64,000 nucleotides of DNA from Ophiobolus disseminans (GCA_010093685.1 MU006247.1:62001-126000), one strand, 5' to 3'. Shown: positions 31,946 through 44,464, counted from the first letter of the stretch. Translations and numbers: made by a program. The notes: a model not told the origin generated them from the sequence alone.

Positions 31946-33976
31946 ATGGCAGCGGTGGAACTCAGTTCCGAGAAGTCTAGAGGGATGCTTGATCGGGTAC
32001 AAACTCTTCTCGAATCAAGTCCTGAAGGTCAAGATGCCGCTTTCTGCGACCTGCAAGAAGAGCTCAGGACAATGCTTGAGGAACCCAGTCTGGACGCCCT
32101 GGAGCAGACGATACAGATCCTGGGCACAGCTGTTGGAAAGCAAAGTAAGACCTTACAAAACTAGAATGCAACGTGGCTGACATTAGCGCAGAAGACTGGC
32201 AGACGCCGTTCAGGGAAGCAGGACTTCTTGATTTTGCTTTAGATGGACTGGATACAGACGTATCATCTCTAAGAAAACAGTTCCTCCGTGTCATTGGAAA
32301 TTGCGTTGCAGATAACGGTACTACCTACGTGGTTCAGTTCTTGGAGCGTCAAAATTGACTTGCCACTACAGATCTAAACCGCGAGGTCGTTACGAAAAGA
32401 CTAGACCATCTCATCACATATATCGATGACACCCACTCGACCATCACCCTCATTGTCCTCTTCAACCTCTGCAACGACTTTGGTAATTCTCATCCGTCTC
32501 CTTACGCATTCCGCTATTTACAGTTTCATAGATCCCGCAAAAGCTGTAGCAGCGTCTCTTCGCTTAGATGCCTTCATCACTGCTCAACTGGCCTCCCATA
32601 AGTTCGCCCCAGAAGCCATCGACTACGCCGTAGATCTCCTTACCTGGACCACTGGGAAGCTCACAGCTGAGCAACTGAATAACGAAAGTTCCGTCTCCTC
32701 TTTCCGCAATCTCCTACGTGTGGCTCTACATCATGATGAAGATCATTACCACGAGTATGTCGCTATTCTAGTGCACTACCTTCAGGACCCAGAGTTTCAA
32801 GAGAAGATCTGCACTCCAGCAACTCTCGATGATCTAGTCATCTTGATGCAAGACTTCGAAGCGCGCCTCTCAGCCGAAGAGATCGAAGCCGTGTTCAGTG
32901 AGCTAGCTCTCACCAAGACGAACGATACGTCACCATCCGAAGAGACAACTGTACTCCTCTTGTCACAACTCATAAACTCCATCTCCGGCATATCGGCAAC
33001 CAACGCATTCGCCCAAACCTTCGACGTCCTTACCCCCGTCATCGAACGCATCCGCGCAACCCTCACACCCCCAACAGACAAATCCCATTGCGTCGCTTCT
33101 CCACTCGATCAGTCACCCTCTACAATGGCTGCGTGCGTCACCCTCGGTAACCTCGCCACATGCGATGAAGTCTGCATCGCTATGGTCAGCAACTGGCGCA
33201 TCCACACCACCTTGACGCAAATCCTGTCCACAACAACACACTCCGCCCTGCTCTACGCTGCAACAGGCTTTTTGCGGCACCTCGCCTTCCCGGAAGAGAA
33301 TCGCAGTATACTAGGCGACGACGGCGTAATCGATGCATGCCAACACGTCCTTGTCCAGTATCCCTCCGATGCACCAGTCACAGGCGAAACCACCGCCCTA
33401 CTAGCCAAACTCGTGACAAATAACCTCCCAAACATCACACGCGTCGTCGCCCCCTCCCAACAGCAAAACAGCACAACATGTCTCCAAACTCTAGTCGCAC
33501 AATCTTTACGCCCCGCCTCCCCGCTCCCCAGCACAGCCCTCAAAAACCCGAGCATCGAAACACCACGCGTAATAGTAAATATACTACGGCACCTCGCCCG
33601 CACACCCACACCCAATCCCCACACATTCACGCTCTACAACACGATATATTCAACACCCCGCATAGCCCTCCCGCTCGCCCGCCTCGTTCGGCAACACATC
33701 TACCCCGACGCGCGCGCCGAGGGCCTACTCGGACTCGGACTCATGGCGCAGAGCGCTGAGGGGGCGGCGTGTGTGGTGGTTGAGATGCAGGAGGATGGGG
33801 GTTTGTTGGATGCGGTGAGGGAGGTAGGAGAAAAGAAGGATGGGGGTGGTGGCGGGAAGGAGTATCAGAATGCTATGGTGTTGTTGCAGGGGGTGAGGGA
33901 GAATGGAGGAGAGGCACTGGGGGAGAGGATTAGGGGGGTTATGGAGGGGATGGGGAGGGTGGATTTGGGGGAGTGA
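31946..33976 (+). CDS. Armadillo-repeat protein, SmgGDS/RAP1GDS1-like
   Basis: Four exons: 31946-32144, 32192-32317, 32372-32482 and 32532-33976; introns of 47, 54 and 49 nt. At intron 1 the frame requires the acceptor GCGCAG (ending 32191) and not the earlier ATTAG; at intron 3 it requires CATAG (ending 32531) and not the earlier TTTACAG, which would run into a stop. The product is 626 residues, almost all alpha-helical, with armadillo-like segments (FLRVIGNCVADN; ITLIVLFNLCNDF; AACVTLGNLATCDEVCIAM; ALLYAATGFLRHLAFPEENR; PRVIVNILRHLAR). This pattern fits SmgGDS, a chaperone/exchange factor for prenylated small GTPases. The C-terminus is Gly-rich. The last 250 bp are strongly G-rich on the plus strand. 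Confidence 0.78.
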
Positions 33977-34061
33977 GGAAGGGAGGGGGTGGTGGGGACA
34001 GATTGGAGAATTGGCAAGAGTGTCCGATGCAGCGAATCGTAAAGGTGGGTATATAGTCATA

Positions 34062-35694
34062 TCATGATTTATCCGGATCTAAGCCTTCATTCGGCGGTTT
34101 GCCTGTCTCCGACTTCTTCACTTCCACCTTGTTTACTTGCTTGTCTTTTGAATCTTTCTCTGTAGTCTTCTCCTCATTCGCATTTACCGTCGGCGAAGCT
34201 TGGACCTTGCCAACATCCATCTGCTGTTCCAATTCCTTCACCGTGCCCTCCCCGGCACTCTTCCCCTCAAGCGCCTTCCTCCTCTTCTCAAGCTCCCAAA
34301 CAACACTATCCAACGCCCTCAGCACACGCCTCCCATCCTCGATATCCCTCTTCCACTGTTCCCTCTGACTCCTCTCGTACCCCGGATGCGCCACCAACTC
34401 CTCAAACTGCTTAACCTGCGGTCCAATCTGCGCCTGCAGCCGCTCCATTTCCTGAATCGATAGCGTGGGATCGTGGGCCTTGCAGTCAACTGACGCTGAT
34501 GCCGGGAGCCAAGCTTTTAAATCATCCGGTCCGGTTTGATCAGCGTCGAGGAGTGCCCTGTGACGTAGCGACATGGTCCATCCGAGGAGCCGGGTTTCGA
34601 TGGTCGTGACAGCGGAGCGTACGTTGTTGTAGGCGAACTGGAGGACCTGAATTTCGTGCTGGCGGCGTTGACGTTCGTCGTCGTCCATGTCTTTGATGCG
34701 GCAGTATTCGTACTCTTTCTGCGCCATTACGAAGAACAGATACTCGGCTTCCTTCAACAAATTCTCTTTCTCGACTTCCTGTTCCGCTATGGCTGTGCGT
34801 GTAAAGTCGACGTCGAATTGCCTCAAGTCTGCTACATAGTCGATAGGTTTTTTGAAGTGGGCCTCTTGTGGTTGCTCGGCTGTTTGCGTGTCTGTGTCTG
34901 GTGACTGCTTTTTGGCTATACGCTTTCCATAGGCATCCACATCATCGTACACTTCATCTGGGAGGTGATATGTGTACCAAATCCCGTTATGCCGGATGTA
35001 CTGCTGAACGAGCGGATTGAAGCATGCCATGAGTTCCTTGTTCCAGAATATCGCATAGAACTCTAAAGATCTCCGCTTCAGCCTTTGATCAAGACGCTTG
35101 TACGCCTTCTGTCGTTCGCCCGTGTACGCAAAGTATCCGTGTCCTCCGAGTATGCCGGCACATGCGCCGATGTTGGTCATGCCCAGAACTCGTGTCCATC
35201 GCGGTATAGCTGGGCGTCGCGTGAAGAGCGTTGGAATCGAGGCCGCGAGTCCGAGTGCTGCACCGGCCAGGCAGCCATCTTCCACTGTGCGTCTCTTTGT
35301 CCACTTGTATAGCTTCCAAGGTTTGAGCTTGAGCTTAAATTCTGAGGCTACTACTCCCACAAAAGCGGTGTGATAGTACCAGTTGATAGCAGCTCCAACC
35401 ACGCCCGCCCACAACCCCAGCCTCGCTGAAGACCGTATGAAGATTGTTGTCCGCGATATCGGCTGTGCTGGGGAGACTCGTTGCCCATGATTCACGGCGA
35501 GGGATGTGTAAGTCGCAGCGAGGGCGGTCGAGCCGATAATGGAGTATTGAAGCGTCGCATTCGCCCCGATCGGATCTGGACGTCTAGGCACGAGCTTGTG
35601 CTGTCCTTCTCCTGTTCTCCAAGTCAGCCATGGCCTTGTATGAATCGCTGTAGGCTCAAGACGTACCAGGCGGCACAAATAGCCGAAGTACCAT
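34062..35694 (-). CDS. Conserved fungal membrane protein, function unknown
   Basis: Two exons, 35694-35667 and 35611-34062; the 55-nt intron has GTACGT, CTGAC and ACAG. The first exon encodes MVLRLFVPP plus one base. The product is 525 residues. Hydrophobic helices lie near residues 28-45 (YSIIGSTALAATYTSLAV), 60-85 (ARLGLWAGVVGAAINWYY), 108-125 (LAGAALGLAASIPTLF) and 135-155 (GMTNIGACAGILGGHGYFAY). A soluble charged region follows, with coiled coil around 300-350 and 395-450 and a Lys/Glu-rich tail. I infer an organelle (perhaps mitochondrial) membrane protein facing a helical soluble domain; I recognise no named family. Confidence 0.7.
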
Positions 35695-36200
35695 AGCTCC
35701 AACCAGCTACACCAACGTCGCGACGCGATATAGAGCTATATGACGATTAATCTACGGTGTAAGAACCCATGCCTTGCCCGGGTGCGGGAAAACAATGAGG
35801 CGGCTCATTGCTGCGTGGGCGCATGTGCGCTTCCGGTGAGTGGATGAGGCTCCCGCGAAACATGAGGCTGACGGGCGCCTGCCGTGTTACACCAGACAGC
35901 CACGCTAGCTGTCTTTACAGGGTCGGTCCAAAAATGCCGGTGAGCAGGCATTGTCGTGTCGCGACAGCTAGGGTGGTCAACATGAAGGGTGAGGACTGTC
36001 TGGAATCTGCAGGGTCCGGTGTCTGGCACGGGACGAACTGCTAGAGAAACGTTGACCCCACGTCTTGCTTGCACGACTTTAGGACATGAAATTACTATGA
36101 TAACGTATGGTTACATAGAACAAAACATGCTAACAAAGCTGCGTGAAGCGTGTAGGTATCATGAATAGCAATCAACACAAACCACGCCCAATGCACAATC
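35695..36200. other. Intergenic
   Basis: Promoter of the gene to the left and 3' flank of the DUF3433 gene. No gene seen. Confidence 0.6.
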
Positions 36201-38910
36201 CTACTCATAACGCTCCCACGCCCCAACCTGATGCCCGAGAATCCTCGCCTTCGTCCAATCCTTCCCATACTGATACTCGCTCAAAATCTCCTCCTCATCA
36301 ATACCTAAATGGTCGTCCCCATCTCTCCCCGAGATCCAGCCCAGCGCAAACGTCTTGCCCTGCTTCTCCAGATGGCTCGTCATCTTGCCCGAGTCGTACT
36401 TTTCCGTGTCGATGAAGTGCATGAGCATGCGCGATTGGTGTATAAAGGCGAGGACAGACGCGATACTACCGATTTGACGTGGCATGATCTTTTGCGAGCG
36501 CTTCCAGTAGGTCACAGTCGCAATGACAATGAGGTAGATCAGGATACCTATGGTGAGTACAAAGGAGCACCAGAAGGACCGGAAGGTTTGCTCCGTGTTG
36601 TGGCGGTCGATGTCGTTCGAGTCCTCCTTGTCGATATTACCGTTGCCGGGTAAGAACTTCTTGCCGTCGATGCTGATGGATGACACGCACACAGTGAGCA
36701 ATTCAGCCAAGACAGAGCCAAATGCAATCAACATAATAAGAAAGTGGCCATTAAACATTGCTTTGAAGGGCAGCAATAGCGGGTTCGTGCCGGTGTAGTC
36801 GAGCGTAAGTGTTTTCGCCGGTGCATGGCGCTGCGCTAGGATCCAGAACGGCTGCAGCATGCGTACATCAATATTCATTGTGTTCCAGACGATGCGAATA
36901 ACGGTCGCCAGTGCTGTCATGAGGAACGGAAGCCTCTCGGTAATGATGCCTGCGCCGTCCAGAAACATGAAAACCGGGATTGCGGCCATGACGCCAATCA
37001 TGAAGGCAATGAAGGGCCCCCCAGCGCGCTTGCGAAGCATAAGCGGTCTGGGGTCAGAGCCTTGTTCGTGAATTTTCTCCCTGCTGTTCCGGATGAACTC
37101 ACCCTGCCACAGAGAGCTCTTGTGCAGAATGTAGCGTCTGTGTCGTAGTTTCTTGTGAATCTTCTCTAAAGGAGCTGTATCAAGCCCGCGAAAGTCTGTC
37201 AGAATATGGCTTTTCGTTGCCATGGCTGCGATCCCTGCAATGCCTTTCGGATCAGACTGCAGACCACTCTTCCGTTGCATAGCGTACATGAGCGCTGCTC
37301 CAGAGAAAGCTACAAAAACTAGGCTTCCCGTGACTGCTCGAGACCATGGAGGGTCGACGCGAATCGCCTTCAGCTTCATATCTTTTCCGAGTCGCTCATT
37401 CTTCGGAGGGTGTGTGATAATGGAGGCCGACTGCAGGACAGGGACTAGACTACTCGCAATCAAAGTACTGAGTGAGCTGTAGATGACAGCATACTGCTTG
37501 TGTCGTAGTGCTCTTAGTGGTACCAGCCAGCTCATGAACGTAAGATAATCCATGTTGAGCGATTCCCCAGCAGTTGCGCCAGACCTTTTCGAAAGTTGGT
37601 AGAAGGGTTCCAAGCGCTTGACATCGAAGTCGGTCATTTGCCACAGGATTCCGTAGCAAACAAACGTCATAATGGGCGCGTACTTCCACGTAAAGAATAC
37701 TATGAATGAAAGCTCTCCGGGCTTCCAAAACTGTTTTAGGCCGCCGTATTCAGGGCTTTTCTTGACTTCCCGTATCGAAACCTGGCACAAGAACTCTTGT
37801 ATGCCAGCGAGTAGCAGCGCAATGAAGATGAGCATCGCAAGCCATGGCTTGCCCATCGAGAACGGCCGCCATGAGGGTTGTTCGGGGTCTGGAATAAGTC
37901 AGACACGCTACATGTGAGTCAAATTGAGTATGCCTACCTTGTGGGAAGAAGTAGCTGGTCTCTGCTTCGCCCTTGGCCAACCCGGTATCAGCGGTCATGA
38001 TACTCCGCGTGTCGAAGTCGGAGCCTGCAGTGAAGTCGCTTATGTCCACTGGTATTTCTGCGATAGCCACAATGCGCTCCGACTTTTCAGCTTCCTTCTG
38101 TGCTTCCAGTGCTTGTGCAGATACGACCTCAGAATCAGAGAGCCCCCGCTTGTGACTGGGGCTTCTGACCTGTAGCTGCGTGCTCGGCGTGTGCGTGAAG
38201 GGTTTCTCGATGACTGAACTCAGGCCAGAGCCCAGCTGCGCCTCGAGCCTGTCAAACTCAGCAGCGTACCCTGCTTCATTCATGTCCCGGGCCTGCTCTC
38301 TCGTGTCCGCTGTGCTCGCCAATTTCCTCTGTGGCTCGAATTTCTTCATCGGCAGACCCTCAAAGCCACTCAGGTCGTAGCCCACTGCCTCTTCCTCCTC
38401 CTCCACGCCCCTCAACCGCCTCCTGCCCGGGCCCGACTCCTCATCTTCGAGCTTGTTGTACCTCCCACTCTGAGAACTGCCACGGCTCAGAGACGACAGC
38501 CGGTTTAGGAGCCTCCGCTTTCCACTGCTACTTTGCAACGACTGGGACCGATCAGACTGGACTGCCGAAGGGTTGTACGAGGTGTCTTCGGCGAACGAGG
38601 GCGGCGCCGGGGCGCGGGGTATGCGATATGACGGCTCGGCAGCGGGTGTGAGGGGTGACGGCAGGGATGTCCTGCGCGACTGTGCGGTCGTGCTCGGGGG
38701 AGTAATCGAGACGACTGAAGACGGTCGAGACGGGAAGAGTTGCGAGAGCCTGTCTGATCCGCCCGACGTGTTCTTGCGCGTGAGCGGCGGGCGCGTCTGG
38801 GATCCGAATGCTGGTGAGCCGGCGCGGAGAGCTGTAGGGACCGGGTCTGCAAAGGGGCCTCTGGTGGTGGTAGGAGAGCCAATCTGGAGAGGAGACGGCA
38901 CTCCCGCCAT
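36201..38910 (-). CDS. DUF3433-domain multi-pass membrane protein
   Basis: Two exons, 38910-37938 and 37888-36201; the 49-nt intron has GTAGGC, CTGAC and TCCAG. The product is 886 residues. The N-terminal 325 residues are Ser/Pro/Arg-rich and cytosolic-looking. The SWRPFSMGKPWLAMLIFIALLLAGI segment starts the first membrane helix. The WKYAPIMTFVCYGILWQMTDFDVKRLEPFYQLS block is the DUF3433 hallmark; a second copy of the same pattern occurs near residues 630-660 (VIRIVWNTMNIDVRMLQPFWILA), showing an internal duplication typical of the family. I count about eight membrane helices. Location is plasma or vacuolar membrane by inference; the function is unknown. Confidence 0.82.
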
Positions 38911-39911
38911 GTCTGTCGCGAGGCTGTGGGGCGCAGGTTCTTGGTATTCACTTGTTGGAGTTTGCCCGTCGCAAGCAGTGCATGTGCCGTGAAGTCTGAA
39001 TCAACAGGTCCAAAAAGTCGCAGTTCAGAAGCAGGAACAGTTACACAGCGCTGGGGTCAGTCAATATTTGTTGCACCCCGCGGCTGGACGAATGGCCTCA
39101 CAGCCTGTGCGCTTCGAGCTTCAGCCTCAGCCCATGCCAGCCTGCTGCGCTTCCACAATCCAATCCCGTGCCGCAAAAGTAGGCCAACGGCCCGGTTTGG
39201 AAACCACAGCCTGAGCGTTCCTGGCCCAAGCGAGCGTGGTGGAAACAAGCGTTGCAGCTCTTCACCGGTGGGTTGGCGGTTGGTCAAGTGGGCGTCGCGA
39301 CTCGAGCAGCCTCGTTGCGAATTGGGCGCACGACTCGTGATGACGCTCCAGGCGCCTACTATGGCGACGAGGTACGTCCCTTACCGTGAATGCGCGAGTG
39401 TGATATGCTCGTACTCAAAAGATGCATCGCTTTGGCCAGTCGTCATTGCAGCCCTTCGTCTTCGTAGTCACCAGGCGGCCATGCCGTCTGTGTCGGAGGA
39501 TGCGCTAAAAATACACCAGATGGCGTTCGGCTGCCATACCCGTCGTGGAAGCTGCATGCTGGATACGGGACATTGGGGGCTGAGATGGCCATGATGTGTG
39601 TACGGCACAGCACATCGCAGCTTTTGAGGTTTGAATACGAAGCTGTTTGTGGAAAATCGTAGAGAGGAGGGAACGAGGTTTAGAAAAGCTTTACGGATCC
39701 CCGCTAGGTACTGAGCGAGCGACGCAAGGGTAAACACCAAGTGCTGACGACTGCGCATTGCACATTGATGAACCGGCTTCTAGCCTTGTGCGACAGCCCT
39801 TTCGTACGTAACTCCAGCTGAAGGGCGGCACGACGCCCTTGAGGGTGCGTTACGCATATGTTATATGCCATCGCCAGATGTTGGTAAATCCAAACCAAAC
39901 AACCCGCTCGC
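38911..39911. other. Divergent promoter region
   Basis: 1 kb between the DUF3433 gene (minus) and the DUF4291-like gene (plus). Long frames exist on both strands but lack introns, conserved motifs or plausible starts. Confidence 0.6.
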
Positions 39912-40559
39912 ATGGCGACCCAAACCATCCCTTACCGCCAAATCCGCGCTCACTACACCTCGACAACAATCACCGTATACCAAGCCTACAACAGCGCAAT
40001 CGCCCAAGCCGCCGTTGAGCATCAGAAACTCAACGCATCGCCAAAATTCAGCACCACGCGTATGACATGGATCAAGCCATCGTGGGCCTGGATGTTGTAC
40101 CGCAGCGGATACTCGTACAAAGACCCTGGTCAGGCACGCATAATCGCTATAGTACTTACGCACTCCACCTTTTTGTCCCTCCTGCGGAAGGCTGTCGTGT
40201 CGAGTCACGATGCTGATACGACAGATAGTGGCGCAAAGGCGAAGAAGGAGGGTAGAAGCAAACCGATCAACGTGAGGGTGCAATGGGATCCAGAGCGCAC
40301 AATTAACTTGGAGAAACTACCCTATCGGAGCATTCAGATTGGTATTCCTGGCGGTTTGGTCGATGAGCTGGTTGAGGGTACTGTCAAGATTGAAGATGTT
40401 ACCGAGAGAGCAAGAGAATTGAAGAAGATGCTCGATGAGAATGTGGGGGTTAGTCTGGCAGAGCTGGTGGCTATGGGGCTTGCACTAGAAGAGAATGTGT
40501 TTGAAGTCGATGAGGAGCTGAGAGCCATATTGAGCATGGACCAAAGCGTATTAGAATGA
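39912..40559 (+). CDS. DUF4291-like protein
   Basis: Single exon, 215 residues with ATG at 39912. It opens IPYRQIRAHYTSTTITVYQAYN, then KFSTTRMTWIKPSWAWMLYRSGYSYKDPGQARI, then VQWDPERTINLEKLPYRSIQIGIPGG. These are the diagnostic DUF4291 segments, a family found in bacteria, fungi and plants with no assigned activity. The length is close to the bacterial members (about 190-200). A Lys/Gly/Asp insertion near residues 98-115 and a C-terminal helical extension of about 50 residues are additions. Lack of introns and presence in bacteria would fit old horizontal spread, but codon use looks like the neighbours. Confidence 0.85.
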   Translation: MATQTIPYRQIRAHYTSTTITVYQAYNSAIAQAAVEHQKLNASPKFSTTRMTWIKPSWAWMLYRSGYSYKDPGQARIIAIVLTHSTFLSLLRKAVVSSHDADTTDSGAKAKKEGRSKPINVRVQWDPERTINLEKLPYRSIQIGIPGGLVDELVEGTVKIEDVTERARELKKMLDENVGVSLAELVAMGLALEENVFEVDEELRAILSMDQSVLE

Positions 40560-40643
40560 TCTGGACTGCGGACTTGCCGTAATCTGTGTTTGCCCCAGGT
40601 AATCTGATACTCTCCATCATTCACCACCCAGTTTCCATGTAGA

Positions 40644-41828
40644 TCAGTCATCCTCAGGCATGTCCAACCCGACCTCGACCTCGACCGAACGATATTGAGG
40701 TTCACCCGGGAACTTCTTCGCCCGGCAAAAGATTTCAAGCACATGCTGAAAGGTCGTCTCAGCGTCGCTAGATCCGCGGTCCACACGTACGCCACCAATC
40801 ACACCCTCCATGTCTTCCGGAAGCTGAAACACCATGAAGCTGCAGTCTGTCTTGATCTTATCGCAGATGCGCTTGAAGCAGCTCTGGGCTGTGGTGCAAT
40901 CAGGGGTGAGGAACATCGGTCCATAGGGATGGACGGGTCCGTAACCTCCAGGAAGAGTAACGGTGAGCTTCCGGTAGAGACGAAGCTCCACCTTGGTAAA
41001 GCTGTTCTGGGAACTGGTGATCTCCCGGAAGGCGCGTCGTCGCGTTGTGGTTCCAATGACAGAGCCTTCTGTTTCAGACCCGGTGGCAGAATCCTCCTCA
41101 TCGAAGCAGTCATCGAACGAACCATGACGCTGGGACAAAGTATTGGTGCCGCTTGCAAGCAGTGTCTTCTTAGGAGTAGCTGTGGTTGATATTGATCTCG
41201 TGCCAAGCACCCTCAGTGCGTCCTGGGCGATGCAGGAACGTGGTCAGTGCCTGTCTCGCATATACTTTGTGGAAATCGCATACCCTGTGTGTATTTTCAA
41301 TAGGAGCTTGAAGGTCACAACCAGATCGAAGGCGCTTCGCTAAGATGAGACTTCAGAGGCGGTCTTTGAGGCTGGTACTGTCATGGGGCTCCAATTCCAA
41401 GGGTTTTGTTTGAATAACATAGCAGTGTCGCAAGGATAGACAAGATCGGTTTCGTACAGCGTTCCCGCTTGGGCCTCTCGCAGATACTCCCTGCTGGCCT
41501 CGCCTGGCCTAGGCCGGATGAGCGGGCCGTACTTTTGGAGCAGAACATCGAGCTCCTCGTCGAAGAGCATTGGACCATCGCGATCGAGCCCATCGCGTTC
41601 GAGGATTCCAAAGAGGGACGGTGCTTCTAGCTTGTATAGTCGGATGACAGGCTGGTACTTGAAGATGGCACGTGTTGTGACGCCTTCACGAGCTTCATTG
41701 TAAGTCTGGAGCCCGAGGCGTTCCAACTGCGCGTGAATGCCTGTGCTACGGCTCAGCCTGGATAACTTTTGGTGTTGAATCCATTGTGAGCATGAGTGAA
41801 GTGTAAGAGTGAGGAGGAGGAGGGCCAA
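40644..41828 (-). CDS. Fast-evolving hypothetical protein, multi-exon, structure partly resolved
   Basis: The last exon 41222-40644 (193 codons) is joined by a 61-nt intron 41223-41283 (GTATGC...CTGAC...CCCAG) to exon 41339-41284. That exon needs one base from an upstream exon in the open frame 41828-41340; I could not place the donor. The upstream frame contains AQLERLGLQTYNEA and LDVLLQKYGPLIRPRPGE, echoing the N-terminal half of the 44.5- and 47.9-kb genes (ERLGL; LLxxYGPxIWG). The C-terminal exon (VTLPGGYGPVHPYGPMFLTPDC; MVFQLPEDMEGVIGGVRVDR; VEVEVGLDMPEDD) resembles the end of the 42.2-43.9 kb gene. Its own ATG start is not seen. It could be two neighbouring genes. Function unknown. Confidence 0.5.
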
Positions 41829-42211
41829 GGACGGAAGTTGCGATGTTTGTGTGCATGCAGGTGGTGGATGCCCAATGAGGCAAGAACGATTGATACCTTC
41901 ATCAACCTCAGCCAGTACTACCTACCACAGCCAGGTGACGAATAAGTTGCGGTGCCCGGATATTCTACTGCCTTAGTCACACACACACAGCATAACATAA
42001 CTGTCGCTCAAGTTCACATCGCGAGAAATCGCGATTGCTGCAGGCTGTATGTCTCAACGGCGAGCTGTTGTCGCGTAAAGCTGCATGAGCTAACTACAAT
42101 AGTCAATCTGTCCAATCGTACGTCGCAACAACCTGCACCTTCCCTCCTCCGTCCCGAACCCCCACCTGAAAACCACGGCGACAACACATATCACGGCACG
42201 AAAAGTTCAGA

Positions 42212-43854
42212 ATGTCAGTCACCGACGGTGAGGGCGGCACCACAAGGCCAATCAGAAACCGTACCGTCGTTCCCACGTACAATCTCAAGTTTCTCAACGG
42301 CAACGCGAAGCATACCAGAACAAGCTACCTGCAGAGACATACTAGTCGTAGCAAACAAAGTGTGACTCCGGTGCAAGCAAATAAGAGCAATGCCAAGGTG
42401 AGTGGTCTTCCGCAATCGGTCGAGAGAGACACTTCTTGTCCTTTGAATCCAACAATGGCACCACCCCCAAACGTCGAGCTGACGGTACTGAAGAACATCG
42501 CTGCTGCCTCTGTAAGGACTCTTGTAACGAGGGACATCACGTTAGCCCAGCAAACTGACGGTTCCAACGACGTCATGGCGCCCAAGGATCTTCAACAGTC
42601 ACAACACTCCCCGAGGCCATTACTACTCTGCTCCTAATCTTTACTCTCGTGGTGTTTGGGTGGGATATCTAGCGCCAGACAAACAGAACACGTCGTATCT
42701 TGGGCTTCCATCGTACAATACGCTCAAGGCGAATCTCAAAAGCCTTAGTCCCCCGTTCCCTCAACCACCCACGCGTGCCTCCTCAATCAATCGCGAAGCG
42801 GTCTGCCGAGGCTGCCTGGGTGACGATTCCGTATTGCTCACCTTACGTGAATTGCCATTTGGAAAGAGCAAGGCAAGTGAAAATTACTCGTCTCAACGAT
42901 CGAAGTGCTAATTGAGGACAGAGTGTAACTATCATGCCGCTAGACGGAGACGACGAAGTCGGAATGTTCTGCATCTTACTCCCTCAAACACTCGACCGAT
43001 CTATCAAAACCCTCCAGACATGGCGCCCATATGAGATACGGCACGGCGGCTATAGCAAGAACTTTGACAATAACTTCATGCTGGTCACGCTGCGCAACAC
43101 GAACCAAGATATGGGTACTGCTGAAACCATCCGCGAGATCCTAGATGCTCAAACCTCTTCGTGGACACCAATCTCGAAAGCTGCTCAATCCATGGCGAGG
43201 GTCACTCAGACCATTGAAAACCAGGACGCACCAAGCCGGAGCACTTCGACGTCCCTGAAGCGAACTCGTTTAAGATACAGCAGTGACATTGTAGAAGCTC
43301 CTAGCAACCATCAACGTACGCGGTCAATAGAGAGCTTCTTGATGCAGGCCTCAAAAGGAAAGCATCCGCTGCAAGGCTTCAGGCCGACTGTCCCCGAGGC
43401 CCGTACATAACAACCGACTCCTGGGTCACCCCATACAACGGAGACGGCCCTTCCCAACAGAGCAAGTTCAACAGCAACAACCAAGTGTATACCCACAACT
43501 GGACAGTCATCGAGCTTGAGTGATGCGCAAGCGCGGAATATTCCCGTCGTGTGGTGCGTAGACGACAACGGACACAACTATGACCTTGCACATGACATGA
43601 AGCACTGCAAAACATTTGCAGAGGTTTTGGACCTATTTCAGACTGATGTGCAGTTTACGCCTTCTGCTGCTGCACTTTTGGCAACGACTAATACGTGGCG
43701 TCTGTCTTGCCAACTTCCTGATGACACCAAGAAAGCAGTCCTTGTGCACAAAAGATCGGAGACAGCATTCAATCGCCTGCGGAGTGCTCTAATGCAGCCA
43801 TCAATATGGTCTGGCGGCGCAGAGATCGAAGTTGAACTAATGCCAATGACCTGA
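42212..43854 (+). CDS. Hypothetical protein, relative of the 40.6-kb gene, structure partly resolved
   Basis: Three consecutive exons fit in frame: 42673-42876, 42922-43402 and 43475-43854. Intron 42877-42921 is 45 nt (GTGAAA...GCTAAT...GGACAG). Intron 43403-43474 is 72 nt (GTACAT...TTCAACAG) and removes an apparent TAA at 43408. Together they give 354 residues. An upstream frame starting at ATG 42212 (MSVTDGEGGTTRPIRN) is probably the first exon, but its donor is unclear. The C-terminus (VVWCVDDNGHNYDLAHDM; WRLSCQLPDDTKKAVLVHKR; IEVELMPMT) matches the C-terminal exon of the neighbouring gene at 40.6 kb in order and spacing. Middle region is Ser/Thr-rich. No known domain. Confidence 0.5.
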
Positions 43855-44464
43855 AGCACTGTGAGCTTTCCGTGATTACGAGGATTGTTCGAGGCTATTC
43901 AAGAACGCCAAAAGAGGATAGTGCGGATATCAAAGGATTACATGTTTTCTGGGTTGATGCTGTATATTTAGCTCGTGCATTAAAATTACTTGTGTAAGGC
44001 GGGAGCAATGCGATGTAGGGCACACCAATTAGATCGAGTTGCCACCGACCGCCCTTCCTTCTTGTGGCCTGGCGCGTTGCACCTGCAGGTGTACGCGAAT
44101 CTTTTTCATCACGACACCCTAGTCCTTCCATCTGCTCTTACTCCATCAGCTATCTTCTTCCCATCCAAGATATCCTGCTTACGTTGCATTGGGCGCGATA
44201 AGCATCTGACCACGTCCTTCCAGCATCCGCCCTGTGGTAGCTCTAAGCGCGGACTGCATGTAATCCTACCGAGTAAAATCAGCACTGCATGATCACCATT
44301 ATTGGCGCTTTTTCGACCAGCATTCACACAGCTACCATTTTAGGGTCGGGTACCCGACTAATCAGTACTTGGACGTCTGTACCACAAAAAGGGTCATTGA
44401 CACCCGCTACCAGCCTGTATCTTTCCTATTTGGCTTGTTGACCGTTCGCACAACATCGCCCGCC
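43855..44464. other. Intergenic, promoter of the 44.5-kb gene
   Basis: No supported gene on either strand. Confidence 0.55.

Noticed and set aside
41223..41283. In-frame TGA upstream of the 40.6-kb C-terminal exon, first read as a Trp-to-stop change
   Set aside because: A standard 61-nt intron with GTATGC, CTGAC and CCCAG covers it; the preceding exon uses another frame.
43408..43410. In-frame TAA splitting the 42.9-43.9 kb coding frame
   Set aside because: A 72-nt GT-AG intron (43403-43474) removes it and keeps the frame, so no nonsense mutation needs to be invoked.
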